A stretch of 12,441 bases of DNA from Trueperaceae bacterium (GCA_007121175.1 SKMG01000293.1:1-12441); one strand, 5' to 3'; positions 1 to 7,231 are shown, numbered from the stretch's first letter. The notes: a model not told the origin generated them from the letters alone. A program made the numbers and translations.

Positions 1-25
1 CGACGCCTCCGACGCCTCCGACGCC
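1..25 (+). repeat. Short 9-base tandem repeat in the linker of the c-di-GMP gene
   Basis: The unit CGACGCCTC occurs twice and then partially a third time, giving Asp-Ala-Ser repeats in the protein. It lies in a low-complexity stretch that continues to the left of the window, so the full copy number is unknown. Such repeats can vary in length by slippage, but this copy alone does not show that. Confidence 0.5.
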
Positions 26-2407
26 GCGACGATCGAGGCGTCGGGCGAGCCGCAGGGAGCCGCTGCCCGGGAGGCCCGCCCGTGGTTCGCGGTGCCGATC
101 ACCGCCGCGGGAGACGAGAGCGCGGTGATGTGGCTCGAGGGCCGCGTGGGTCAGGCCGACTTCGGCGAGGACGCCCGCGAGCTCGCGGCCGCGCTCGGCC
201 ACCACATCGGTGCGCTGCTGCAGCGCCTGCGCTGGGAGCAGCGGATCGCCGCGGCGCTCGGCGAGCTCGAGGTGCAGGCCGAGCTGCGCGGCGCGTTGGC
301 TCGTGCCAGCGAGGTCGAGGAGGTGATCCGACTGGCGGTCGAGGGGATCGCACGGCTGCAGGGCGGGCGGCCGAGTGCGGGCTACCTCATCGACGGCGAC
401 GAGGCCGTGCTGCTGCACCAGGTCGGCTGCGACGGCGCTGCGGAGCGCATCCCGCTCGACCGCGGCTCGATCGGCCGCGTCGCTCGCCTGGGGCAGCCGG
501 TCCTGATCGACGATCACGCCCCGGAGCAGGAGTCGCCCTGGGCATCGATGCCGGTGCGCGCGATGATCGGCGTGCCGCTGGTCGACAGCAGGGTGATGGG
601 CGTCCTGGCCGTCGCGTCGAGCGAGCTCGACCTCGATGAGCGCGACGTCGAGCGGCTGTCGAGCGTCGCCCAGTACGTCACGGTGGCGCTGCAGCGTGCG
701 GAGTTGCTGGCCAGCCTGCGCGTGAGCGAGCGCCGCTTCCGGCTCCTCACCGAGCACATGGGCGAGCTGGTCTGCCTGGTCGAGGGAGGCCGCCTCACCT
801 ACGTCAGCCCGTCCAGCGAAGCCCTCCTCGGCCAGGCACCCGAGAGCCTCCTCGGTGGCGAGCTCAGCGCCCACGTCGAGAGCGAGGACGCGCTCCATCT
901 CGAGGTGGCGATCCGGGCCGCCATCGCCTCGGGCGGGCCGGCGGCCCCGGTCACCGTCCGTGCCCGGCATCGCGAGGGGCACAGGGTGTGGCTCGAGACC
1001 ACCGTGGCTCCGATCAGCTCCGAGGGCGCGATCGACGGCGTCGTGACGGTGTCGCGCGACGTCTCGGAGCGCCAGGCGTTCGAGGCGCAGCTGCTCGGCA
1101 AGGCGCTCTACGACGACCTCACCGGGTTGCCGAATCGCGCCCTGCTGCTCGACCGGCTGCGCCAGGCCTGCGAGCGGCGCCGGCGCGACGGCAGCACCCG
1201 CTGCGCCCTGCTGTTCGTCGACCTCGATCGCTTCAAGCAGGTCAACGACTCGCTCGGTCATGCCGCCGGCGACGAGCTGCTACGCGCCGTCGCGAGTCGC
1301 TTCGAGGAGCTGACGCGCGGCGCCGACACAGTGGCGCGCCTCGGCGGCGACGAGTTCTGCTTGTTGCTCGAGGACGTCAGCGACCACCAGGCCGCCCTCG
1401 AGGCGGCCGGGCGCGTACGAGCGGCGCTGCGCGAACCGTTCGTGGTGCGGCGTCGCGAGCTGTATCTGAGCGCCAGCATCGGCATCGCCATGGGCGACGA
1501 GGTCTGGAGCGACGCCGAAGCCGACGCCGAGGCGATGCTGCGCGACGCCGACATCGCGATGTACCGCGCCAAACAGCGCGGCAGCGTCGGCGAGGTGGTG
1601 TTCGACGTCGACATGCGCAACGAAGTCAAGCAGCGACTGGAGCTCGAGAATGAGCTGCACCGGGCGCTCGAGCACGGCCAGCTGTGGCTCGCGTACCAGC
1701 CGATCGTCCGTCTCGAGGACGGCAGCCTCGAGGCCTTCGAGGCGCTGCTGCGCTGGGATCACCCGACGCGCGGGCTGCTCGAGCCCGACGCCTTCGTGCC
1801 GCTGGCCGAGGGTACCGGCCTGATCCGCCCGCTCGATCGCTGGGCGCTGCGCACCGCCTGCGCCCAGCTGGCGCACTGGCGCGCCGGCGGCGACGACGGC
1901 ACCCGGGTCAGCGTCAACGTCTCGGCGCGCCACGCGGTCTACGGCGGGCTCGAGACGCTGGTGCGCGAGGCGCTCGGGCAGGCGGGCCTGCCGGCGGCGG
2001 CCCTGACGCTGGAGATCACCGAGTCGGCGCTGATGGACGACCGGGCGCAGGTCGCGCGGGAGCTCGAGCGCCTCAGGGCCGAGGGCGTGCGCATCCTGAT
2101 CGACGACTTCGGCACCGGCTACTCCTCGCTCGGCGCCCTCCAGCGGCTGCCGATCGACGCGCTCAAGGTGGACCGGGGGTTCCTCGAGAACATCGAGCAT
2201 TCTCGCTCGCAGCAGGCGATCGTCTCCGCGACGGTGCGGCTCGCCGACACGCTGGGGATCCCGGTGGTCGCGGAGGGCATCGAGACCGAGCAGCAGCATG
2301 CCTTCGTGCGCGATCTCGGCTGCGCCATGGCCCAGGGCTTCTTCCTCGGGGCGCCGCTGCCGCCCGAGCGGCTCGACGACCGCTGGTGGTCTTCGAAGCG
2401 AGGCTAG
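2..2407 (+). CDS. GAF-GAF-PAS-GGDEF-EAL cyclic-di-GMP synthase/phosphodiesterase, 5' end outside window
   Basis: This is the C-terminal 801 residues of a bifunctional cyclic-di-GMP protein; the frame is open to the window edge, so the real start lies upstream (a GTG at 92 is internal). Numbering from nt 2, residues about 1-75 look like a GAF-domain end after an Asp/Ser/Ala-rich linker, about 95-235 a full GAF, about 240-360 a PAS, about 365-530 GGDEF and about 545-795 EAL. The cyclase motif GGDEF is intact (448-452), with the inhibitory RxxD site (R439, D442) five residues before it. The EAL side keeps E580 of EALLRW, N639, E671, D701/D702 of DDFGTG, K722, E758 and Q778, the usual catalytic and metal-binding set. 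Both activities are therefore plausible, with the GAF/PAS part as sensor. No membrane segment is visible in this portion. It ends convergently, 24 bases from the racemase stop. Signal and net direction cannot be told from sequence. Confidence 0.93.
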   Translation, partial: DASDASDAATIEASGEPQGAAAREARPWFAVPITAAGDESAVMWLEGRVGQADFGEDARELAAALGHHIGALLQRLRWEQRIAAALGELEVQAELRGALARASEVEEVIRLAVEGIARLQGGRPSAGYLIDGDEAVLLHQVGCDGAAERIPLDRGSIGRVARLGQPVLIDDHAPEQESPWASMPVRAMIGVPLVDSRVMGVLAVASSELDLDERDVERLSSVAQYVTVALQRAELLASLRVSERRFRLLTEHMGELVCLVEGGRLTYVSPSSEALLGQAPESLLGGELSAHVESEDALHLEVAIRAAIASGGPAAPVTVRARHREGHRVWLETTVAPISSEGAIDGVVTVSRDVSERQAFEAQLLGKALYDDLTGLPNRALLLDRLRQACERRRRDGSTRCALLFVDLDRFKQVNDSLGHAAGDELLRAVASRFEELTRGADTVARLGGDEFCLLLEDVSDHQAALEAAGRVRAALREPFVVRRRELYLSASIGIAMGDEVWSDAEADAEAMLRDADIAMYRAKQRGSVGEVVFDVDMRNEVKQRLELENELHRALEHGQLWLAYQPIVRLEDGSLEAFEALLRWDHPTRGLLEPDAFVPLAEGTGLIRPLDRWALRTACAQLAHWRAGGDDGTRVSVNVSARHAVYGGLETLVREALGQAGLPAAALTLEITESALMDDRAQVARELERLRAEGVRILIDDFGTGYSSLGALQRLPIDALKVDRGFLENIEHSRSQQAIVSATVRLADTLGIPVVAEGIETEQQHAFVRDLGCAMAQGFFLGAPLPPERLDDRWWSSKRG

Positions 2408-2431
2408 CGAGAGCCAGGCGAACCGGGGCCG

Positions 2432-3172
2432 CTAGGCGTCGCGAGCCGCCTCGGCAGGCCCGCGCGCGGCAGCGAGCGTCTCTCTCACGAGCGCATCGGT
2501 CGAGTCGATCACGGGCACGACCTCACCGCTCATGACCACCTCGCCCTCGCGCAGCAGCAGCGGCAACTCGGTGCAGGCGTTGATCAGCGCCTCGGCGCCG
2601 GCCTGGCACAACCGCTCGGCAACGGCCCGCAGCGCGGCCCGACGCTCCTCGCTGGCGGCGCCGGCCTTGACCGCATAGATCGCCGCCATCACGGTGCGCT
2701 GCTCGATCTCGGACGGTGTCAACGCGGCCACCCCGGCCCGCTCGAAGGCGTCGTGGTAGAGCCGCGCTGAGAGCGTCCCGTCGGTCGCCAGCAGCCCAAC
2801 CGCGCGCACGTCCGGCGTTCTGGCCAGCGTCGCTGCGACCGTGGCGTCGATGAGGCTCAGGAACGGCACCCCGGGAGCCGCCTCGCGCACCGCGTCAGCG
2901 AAGGCGTGCGCTCCGTTGCACGGCATCACCAGCAGTTCCGCCCCGGCGGCCACCAGGCCGCGCGCCATGAGCGCGAGCCGCGGCGCCGGGCTGGGGCCCT
3001 CGCCGGCGATCGCGGCGTTGCGGTCGGGGACGGACGGGTCGTTGTCGATCAGCACCCGCAGGTGGTCCTGGTCGCGCGTCGCCGGCGTGGCGGAGACCAG
3101 CTTGGCGAAGAAGTCGACGGTCGCCTCAGGACCCATCCCGCCGATCACGCCTATCGTCCGCGCGCGGCTCAC
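2432..3172 (-). CDS. Aspartate/glutamate racemase family protein
   Basis: This 246-residue protein has the length and motifs of the PLP-independent Asp/Glu racemase superfamily (aspartate racemase and YgeA-like broad-specificity racemases), which invert an amino-acid alpha carbon with two cysteines. Visible are the N-terminal GVIGGMGPEAT strand-loop, the first catalytic Cys85 in MPCNGAHAF and the second, Cys200, in NACTELPLLL. The usual first motif is PCNTAH; here Thr is Gly, and the second is ACTE rather than GCTE, so substrate preference may differ. The start is GTG at 3172, overlapping the TGA of the upstream PLP-lyase gene by four bases (GTGA), so the two are very probably translated together. 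The partner suggests the racemase interconverts the D and L forms of the lyase substrate (cysteine, cysteate or a similar acid). The exact substrate is not determined. Confidence 0.88.
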   Translation of the reverse strand: MSRARTIGVIGGMGPEATVDFFAKLVSATPATRDQDHLRVLIDNDPSVPDRNAAIAGEGPSPAPRLALMARGLVAAGAELLVMPCNGAHAFADAVREAAPGVPFLSLIDATVAATLARTPDVRAVGLLATDGTLSARLYHDAFERAGVAALTPSEIEQRTVMAAIYAVKAGAASEERRAALRAVAERLCQAGAEALINACTELPLLLREGEVVMSGEVVPVIDSTDALVRETLAAARGPAEAARDA

Positions 3173-4179
3173 TCGCGGGGGTCCGGCAGCACGACGTCCT
3201 GGTAGGCATAGAGCGCCGGCGATCCGCCGGTGTGCAGGAACAGCACCCGCTCCCCGGCAGCGAAGCGGCCGCTGCGCGCCAACGCGATCAAGCCGGCCGC
3301 CGTCTTGCCGGTGTAGACCGGGTCGAGCAGGATGCCCTCGAACTTGGCGAACAGCGCGATCGCTTCCACCATGGCTCTCGTCGGCAGCGAGTAGCCGGGC
3401 CCCACCTGCGTGTCGTCGACGACCACCGCCTCGGCCGGGATGCCGACCTCCGCGCCCGCGTGCGCGAGCACCTCGTCGGCCAGCGCCAGGATCCTCGCCT
3501 CCTGCGCTGCGCGCTCGGCTCGCACGCTCACGCCGATGACCGGCAGGTCGGCGTGGGCCGCGTGCAGGCCGGCCAGCAGGCCGGCGTGAGTGCCGCCCGA
3601 GCCGCTCGCGACCACCACCCGATCGAGGCGCAGTCCCATGTCGAAGGTCTGCGCCAGCAGCTCGTCGGCGCAGGCGACGTAACCGAGAGCGCCGAGCGCA
3701 TTCGAGCCGCCGCCGGGGATCACGTACGCTCTTCTCCCGTGCTCGGCCAGCTCATCGGCCAGGCGCTGCATTTCTGCACCCAGGTCGGTGCCGGCGGGAA
3801 CCACCTCGATGCGTTCGGCGCCGAGCAACCGGTAGAGCAGGTTGTTGCCGCTGCCGTCCTCGCGGTAGCTGCCCGGGACCCGCTCCTCGAGCACGAGCTG
3901 GCACTGCAGCCCCTCGCGCCGGGCGGCGGCGAGCGTCAGCCGGCAGTGGTTCGACTGAACCGCACCCACCGTGATCAGCGTGTCGGCGCCCTGGGCCAAA
4001 GCGTCGGCGACGAGGAACTCCAGCTTGCGGGTCTTGTTGCCGCCCGCCGCGAGGCCCAACATGTCGTCGCGCTTGATCCACAGCTCGGGACCAGCCAGGG
4101 CGGCGCTCAACCGCGGCAGCGGCTCGAGCGGGGTGACGAAGGGCGTATAGCGGCGGCGGGCGAAGCGAGCGAGATGCAT
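3169..4179 (-). CDS. D-cysteine desulfhydrase / L-cysteate sulfo-lyase type PLP enzyme
   Basis: This 336-residue fold-type II PLP enzyme belongs to the ACC deaminase / D-cysteine desulfhydrase family. K49 in GGNKTRKLE is the expected Schiff-base lysine, followed by the GAVQSNHCR loop, a glycine-rich SGSGGTHAG phosphate-binding motif and the ending LHTGGSPALYAY. ACC deaminases carry Glu after the active-site Tyr and Leu in HLGG; here both are Thr (T290 of VYTGK, T317 of LHTGG). That is the D-cysteine desulfhydrase pattern and argues against ACC deamination. D-cysteine desulfhydrase makes pyruvate, sulfide and ammonia. L-cysteate sulfo-lyase (CuyA) is close enough to remain an alternative. The ATG at 4179 has a strong upstream ribosome site. 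It is the first gene of an operon with the racemase and is divergent from the aldolase gene. The protein is cytoplasmic. Confidence 0.88.
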   Translation of the reverse strand: MHLARFARRRYTPFVTPLEPLPRLSAALAGPELWIKRDDMLGLAAGGNKTRKLEFLVADALAQGADTLITVGAVQSNHCRLTLAAARREGLQCQLVLEERVPGSYREDGSGNNLLYRLLGAERIEVVPAGTDLGAEMQRLADELAEHGRRAYVIPGGGSNALGALGYVACADELLAQTFDMGLRLDRVVVASGSGGTHAGLLAGLHAAHADLPVIGVSVRAERAAQEARILALADEVLAHAGAEVGIPAEAVVVDDTQVGPGYSLPTRAMVEAIALFAKFEGILLDPVYTGKTAAGLIALARSGRFAAGERVLFLHTGGSPALYAYQDVVLPDPRE

Positions 4180-4188
4180 GGTGAACGT

Positions 4189-4195
4189 CTCCTCC
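4189..4195 (-). promoter_or_regulatory. Ribosome binding site of the PLP lyase
   Basis: On the minus strand GGAGGAG sits nine bases before the ATG at 4179. It is a strong anti-Shine-Dalgarno match and fixes this start. Confidence 0.75.
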
Positions 4196-4223
4196 GGAAG
4201 CGGGCGCTACGGCTTCGCCCACG

Positions 4224-4229
4224 ATGATA
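4224..4229 (-). promoter_or_regulatory. Candidate -10 box for the lyase-racemase operon
   Basis: TATCAT read on the minus strand matches five of six positions of TATAAT and is the only AT-rich hexamer in a GC-rich 126-base divergent region. It would start transcription near 4217 and leave a leader of about 38 bases containing the ribosome site. No convincing -35 box is seen. Confidence 0.4.
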
Positions 4230-4275
4230 CGGCCCGCCCGTGCCGTCGGGTCTCGGCGGCGGCTCGCGCTTCGGC

Positions 4276-4281
4276 TAGACT
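4276..4281 (+). promoter_or_regulatory. Candidate -10 box for the aldolase-acetyltransferase operon
   Basis: TAGACT fits the TAnnnT pattern and lies 24 bases before the aldolase ATG. Transcription from about 4288 would give a leader of some 18 bases holding the GGAGG at 4291-4295. No -35 match is evident. Confidence 0.35.
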
Positions 4282-4290
4282 GCGCTTCCC

Positions 4291-4295
4291 GGAGG
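4291..4295 (+). promoter_or_regulatory. Ribosome binding site of the aldolase
   Basis: GGAGG sits ten bases before the ATG at 4306. Another ATG at 4299 lies only three bases away but is out of frame with the aldolase, so 4306 is the start. Confidence 0.65.
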
Positions 4296-4305
4296 TCGAT
4301 GCGCC

Positions 4306-5304
4306 ATGCCCCCCCTCGCAACCGTTGCCGCCCATCCCGTGCTGCCTAGCGGACCGCTGCCGCGCAACCCCGGCGCCCCGCTCGACCTCGACTGGGTCGG
4401 CTCGCTGCGCGTCGACCGGTCCGCTGCCGAGCGGCGCGCGGCCACGCTGACCACTCGCCGCAGCGTCAAGGGCGCTGCGCAGGCAGCGTGGCTGCTCAAG
4501 GCGATCACGCTGATCGACCTGACGACGCTCTCAGGCGACGACACGCCCGCGAGAGTCCGGCGGCTCTGCGCCAAGGCGCGTGCGCCGGTGCGGCGCGACC
4601 TGCTCACCGAGCTAGGCATGGATGAGCTCTCGCTCAGCGTCGCTGCGGTGTGCGTCTACCAAGCGATGGTCGGGAGCGCCGTCGCCGCGCTCGCTGGCAG
4701 CGGCGTTCCGGTGGCGTCGGTGGCGACCGCGTTCCCGGCCGGCCTCACGCCGCTCGAGACACGCCTGGCCGAGATCCATGCTGCCGTCGACGCGGGTGCG
4801 GCCGAGATCGACGTGGTGATCAACCGCCGATTCGCGCTCGCGGCTGACTGGCCGGCGCTGTACGACGAGGTCAGCGCCTTTCGCGAGGCTTGCCGAGGCG
4901 CACACCTCAAGGTGATCCTCGCCACCGGCGAGCTCGGCACCCTGCGGACGGTGGCGCGTGCGTCGCTCGTGGCGATGCTCGCCGGAGCCGACTTCGTCAA
5001 GACCAGCACCGGCAAGGAGAGCGTGAACGCCACGCTGCCGGTGTCGCTGACCATGGCGAGAGTGGTGCGCGATTATGCACAACGCACCGGCTTCGCGGTC
5101 GGCTTCAAGGCCGCCGGCGGCATACGCACGGCCAAGGAAGCGCTGGCGTGGATGATCCTCATGCGCGAGGAGCTCGGCCGCCGCTGGCTCGAGAGCGACC
5201 TGTTCCGCTTCGGTGCCAGCGGGCTGCTCGGCGACATCGAGCGCCAGCTCGAGCACTTCGTGACCGGGCGCTACGCGGCGCTGTACGCTCAGCCGCTGGC
5301 GTGA
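4306..5304 (+). CDS. deoC: Deoxyribose-phosphate aldolase, long animal-like form
   Basis: This 332-residue class I aldolase cleaves 2-deoxyribose 5-phosphate into glyceraldehyde 3-phosphate and acetaldehyde in deoxynucleoside catabolism. It is the long form, collinear with animal DERA through the whole chain, unlike the roughly 220-250 residue enzymes of many bacteria. It shows LIDLTTLSGDDT, EIDVVIN with the proton-relay Asp169, LKVILATGELGT, the Schiff-base Lys232 in DFVKTSTGKE, a second catalytic Lys268 in GFKAAGGIRT, and a DERA-like tail including HFVTGRYAA. Two normally conserved prolines are replaced: VYP is VYQ (Gln119) and FKPAGG is FKAAGG (Ala269). The catalytic residues are kept, so activity is still expected. 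The gene overlaps the next by four bases. The ALDH16-type dehydrogenase downstream could remove its acetaldehyde product. The identification is very secure; the cytoplasmic location is inferred from the absence of a signal peptide. Confidence 0.95.
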   Translation: MPPLATVAAHPVLPSGPLPRNPGAPLDLDWVGSLRVDRSAAERRAATLTTRRSVKGAAQAAWLLKAITLIDLTTLSGDDTPARVRRLCAKARAPVRRDLLTELGMDELSLSVAAVCVYQAMVGSAVAALAGSGVPVASVATAFPAGLTPLETRLAEIHAAVDAGAAEIDVVINRRFALAADWPALYDEVSAFREACRGAHLKVILATGELGTLRTVARASLVAMLAGADFVKTSTGKESVNATLPVSLTMARVVRDYAQRTGFAVGFKAAGGIRTAKEALAWMILMREELGRRWLESDLFRFGASGLLGDIERQLEHFVTGRYAALYAQPLA

Positions 5305-6545
5305 GCGCGATGCCCGCCGAGCGCGTGCCCGAGCTCGATTCGCCCGATCCCGCGCCGGCCCATGCCTTCGGGTTGCGGCTCGACGAGGACCTGGCACTGC
5401 GGCTGAGCGAAAGGCACCACGCGGCGTCGCTGCACCGGCGCATCGTCGCCGAGCGCGAGCACCTCTCCGGCGCGTTCGGCTGGGCCCGGGAGGCCAGTGC
5501 GGCCAGCCTGCTCGAGCGCATCGTCAACGCGCTCGAGCAGTTCCGGCGGGGCGACGGTTGGCACGCCGACCTGTGCTGGCGCGGGCAACCGATCGGTGCC
5601 GTGTGGCTCCACATGCTGCAGGCGGCCGGCGGCTCGACCGAGGTGGGCTACTGGCTGGCCGAGGCGTTCGAGCGGCGCGGGCTCATGACCCGCGCGCTGC
5701 AGGGTCTGCAGCGGCACTTCTTCGAAGGGCGCGGCCTGGGGCGGGTCGCGATCGCCGTCGATCCGCGCAACGACGACTCGGCGCGCCTTGCCAGGCGGCT
5801 CGGCTACCGCAGCGAGGCGGTGCTGCGCCGGGTCCACTTGGGCACCGATCGGCTGCCAGCCGACCTGGCCTTCTACGGGCTCCTGCGCGAGGAGTGGGAG
5901 GCGGCCGGCGGGCCCGGCAGCGGCGCCGCTCGCGTCGGTCCGCTGCCGCTTCCGCGCTTCGCGCTGCACGTCGACGACGAGCTCTCGCTGGCGCTGCTCG
6001 AGCGCGATGACGCGCCCGCGCTCTCGGCGCTCGTCGAGGCCAATCGCGCGCACCTGCTGCCCTGGATGCCGTGGGCGGCCGACACCGCGCCGCGCGCGAC
6101 GCTCGACTTCATCGAGCGCCGGGCGTTGCCGGCCATTGCCGCGGCCGACGGGTTCGAGGTGGGCCTGTGGTGGCGCGGGAGCCTGGTCGGCTCGGCCGGC
6201 GTCCACTCGCTACAGCGTTCATCCCGCAGCGCCTCGCTCGGGTACTGGCTGGCGGCCGAGGCGCAGGGCCGCGGCATCGTGACCCGGGCGATGAGCGCGC
6301 TGATCGACAAGGCGTTCCTCGATCACGGCTTGGAACGCATCGACATCCGTGCCGATGCACAGAACGCGCGCAGCCGGGCCGTGGCGGAGCGGCTGGGGTT
6401 TCCCTACGAGGGCATCTTGCGCCGTGAATACTGGAACGGACGCAGCTACGTCGACTTGGCGGTGTACTCGCTGATGCGCTCCGAATGGCGCCCTGGCGGC
6501 CTCCACGGTCTCCGGGCTACGACCTCGATGCGTTCGAGCCGCTAG
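5301..6545 (+). CDS. Tandem RimJ/RimL-type GNAT acetyltransferase (two fused domains)
   Basis: The protein has about 414 residues and consists of two homologous GNAT domains, so it is roughly twice the usual 170-200 residue length. GNATs transfer an acetyl group from acetyl-CoA to an amine; the RimJ/RimL group often acts on protein N-termini, but the substrate here is unknown. Domain 1 (about 20-205) has GYWLAEAFERRGLMTRAL and RLGYRSEAVLRR. Domain 2 (about 215-400) has GYWLAAEAQGRGIVTRAM, NARSRAVAERLGF and EGILRREYWNG. The acetyl-CoA loop is canonical in domain 2 (QGRGIV), whereas domain 1 has ERRGLM, so domain 2 is the more likely active half. The start could be the GTG at 5301, which overlaps the aldolase TGA, or the ATG at 5310. 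Neither has a clear ribosome site, which fits translational coupling to the aldolase. Its role beside deoxyribose catabolism is unexplained. Confidence 0.88.
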   Translation: MSAMPAERVPELDSPDPAPAHAFGLRLDEDLALRLSERHHAASLHRRIVAEREHLSGAFGWAREASAASLLERIVNALEQFRRGDGWHADLCWRGQPIGAVWLHMLQAAGGSTEVGYWLAEAFERRGLMTRALQGLQRHFFEGRGLGRVAIAVDPRNDDSARLARRLGYRSEAVLRRVHLGTDRLPADLAFYGLLREEWEAAGGPGSGAARVGPLPLPRFALHVDDELSLALLERDDAPALSALVEANRAHLLPWMPWAADTAPRATLDFIERRALPAIAAADGFEVGLWWRGSLVGSAGVHSLQRSSRSASLGYWLAAEAQGRGIVTRAMSALIDKAFLDHGLERIDIRADAQNARSRAVAERLGFPYEGILRREYWNGRSYVDLAVYSLMRSEWRPGGLHGLRATTSMRSSR

Positions 6546-6548
6546 CAT
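6543..6548 (+). promoter_or_regulatory. Candidate -10 box for the cysteine-repeat lipoprotein
   Basis: TAGCAT overlaps the TAG stop of the acetyltransferase gene and fits TAnnnT. It would give a leader of about 35 bases. No -35 box is recognised, and the lipoprotein could instead be read from the upstream operon. Confidence 0.25.
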
Positions 6549-6578
6549 ACGCTCAGGGTGGGGGATGAGTGACGACTG

Positions 6579-6585
6579 AGGAGGT
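6579..6585 (+). promoter_or_regulatory. Strong ribosome binding site of the lipoprotein
   Basis: AGGAGGT is a full anti-Shine-Dalgarno match. It lies three bases before the ATG at 6589 and nine bases before the in-frame ATG at 6595. The spacing therefore favours 6595, although 6589 cannot be excluded. Confidence 0.7.
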
Positions 6586-6588
6586 TTC

Positions 6589-7185
6589 ATGACCATGCGC
6601 CGATCATCTGGACCGTTGCTGCTGGCAATCGCCGCGCTCGCGCTGCTGGCCGCGGCGTGCGCGCCGCGCATCCCCGTCGGCGAGGAAGCGGTGACCAACA
6701 CTGTGGTGCTGCCGACCGAAGAGCGGTGCCTCTACGCCGTCGACGGCGCCACGCTGACGCTGGACGGTGAACGCCTGAGCTGGACCTGCGAGTCGCCCGC
6801 CGACGCTCCTCGCGGCCTGATGAGCGCGCCGATCGTCACCGCGGGCACCGACATCGCTTGGCGCCTGGTCGCTACCGAGCGGTCGCTGACCGACGGCGGC
6901 TACGTGATCGCACAGGACGAGCTGGTGCAGGGCCGCGCCGAGCAGCTGGTGCTCGCCACCGGCGAGAGCTGCACCATCGCCGACGTGGGCGCCGGCATCA
7001 CGTTCGATCAGGGTCCCGTGACCTACACCTGCGGCGTCGACGTCGTGGTGGTCGGTGACCTGCGCTCCGACCCGCGCGGCCTGATCGCCGTGCGCGGCGT
7101 GCTGGTGCGCCCTGACGATCCGGCCGAGCCGCTGCGGCTGGGCGATCCGCGGACCCATCGCGTCGCCAGTGTGACGCTGCGCTGA
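6589..7185 (+). CDS. Lipoprotein with duplicated Cys-x19-Cys repeat, function unknown
   Basis: I do not recognise this 198-residue protein. It begins with two arginines, a hydrophobic stretch and LLAAAC, a lipobox-like site predicting lipidation at Cys24 and anchoring outside the cytoplasmic membrane. The mature part contains two homologous units. Residues 45-67 and 126-148 align without gaps over 23 positions, sharing E-x-C-x-x-A-x-x-G-A and T-x-D, and ending TWT/TYT-like in Trp/Tyr-Thr-Cys. Each unit holds one pair of cysteines with 19 residues between them (C47/C67, C128/C148) and is followed shortly by PRGL. Disulfides within each unit are likely for an exported protein. The start may be the ATG at 6595 rather than 6589 (residue 3), judging by ribosome-site spacing. 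It lies between the acetyltransferase and the ALDH16 gene with its own leader and a hairpin behind it. Confidence 0.78.
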   Translation: MTMRRSSGPLLLAIAALALLAAACAPRIPVGEEAVTNTVVLPTEERCLYAVDGATLTLDGERLSWTCESPADAPRGLMSAPIVTAGTDIAWRLVATERSLTDGGYVIAQDELVQGRAEQLVLATGESCTIADVGAGITFDQGPVTYTCGVDVVVVGDLRSDPRGLIAVRGVLVRPDDPAEPLRLGDPRTHRVASVTLR

Positions 7186-7231
7186 CCCTGAGGCCACGCG
7201 GCCGATCGAGCAGCCATCGTACAGCGTGACT

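Noticed and set aside
1280..2299. 339-codon open frame on the minus strand opposite the GGDEF-EAL region
   Set aside because: It is antisense to strongly conserved c-di-GMP motifs, rich in Arg, Gly, Asp and His as expected for a shadow frame in GC-rich DNA, and resembles no family.
2404..2435. Six-base inverted repeat CTAGCG/CGCTAG spanning both convergent TAG stops
   Set aside because: The arms are largely the two stop codons with flanking C and G, the loop is 20 bases and no T-run follows, so it is too weak to call a terminator.
3169..4179. ACC deaminase annotation for the PLP lyase
   Set aside because: The two positions that are Glu and Leu in true ACC deaminases are both Thr here, the pattern of D-cysteine desulfhydrase.
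4266..4288. Direct repeat GCGCTTC on both sides of the aldolase -10 box
   Set aside because: Only two copies 16 bases apart, not in helical phase, and common wording in GC-rich DNA; no regulator is linked to it.
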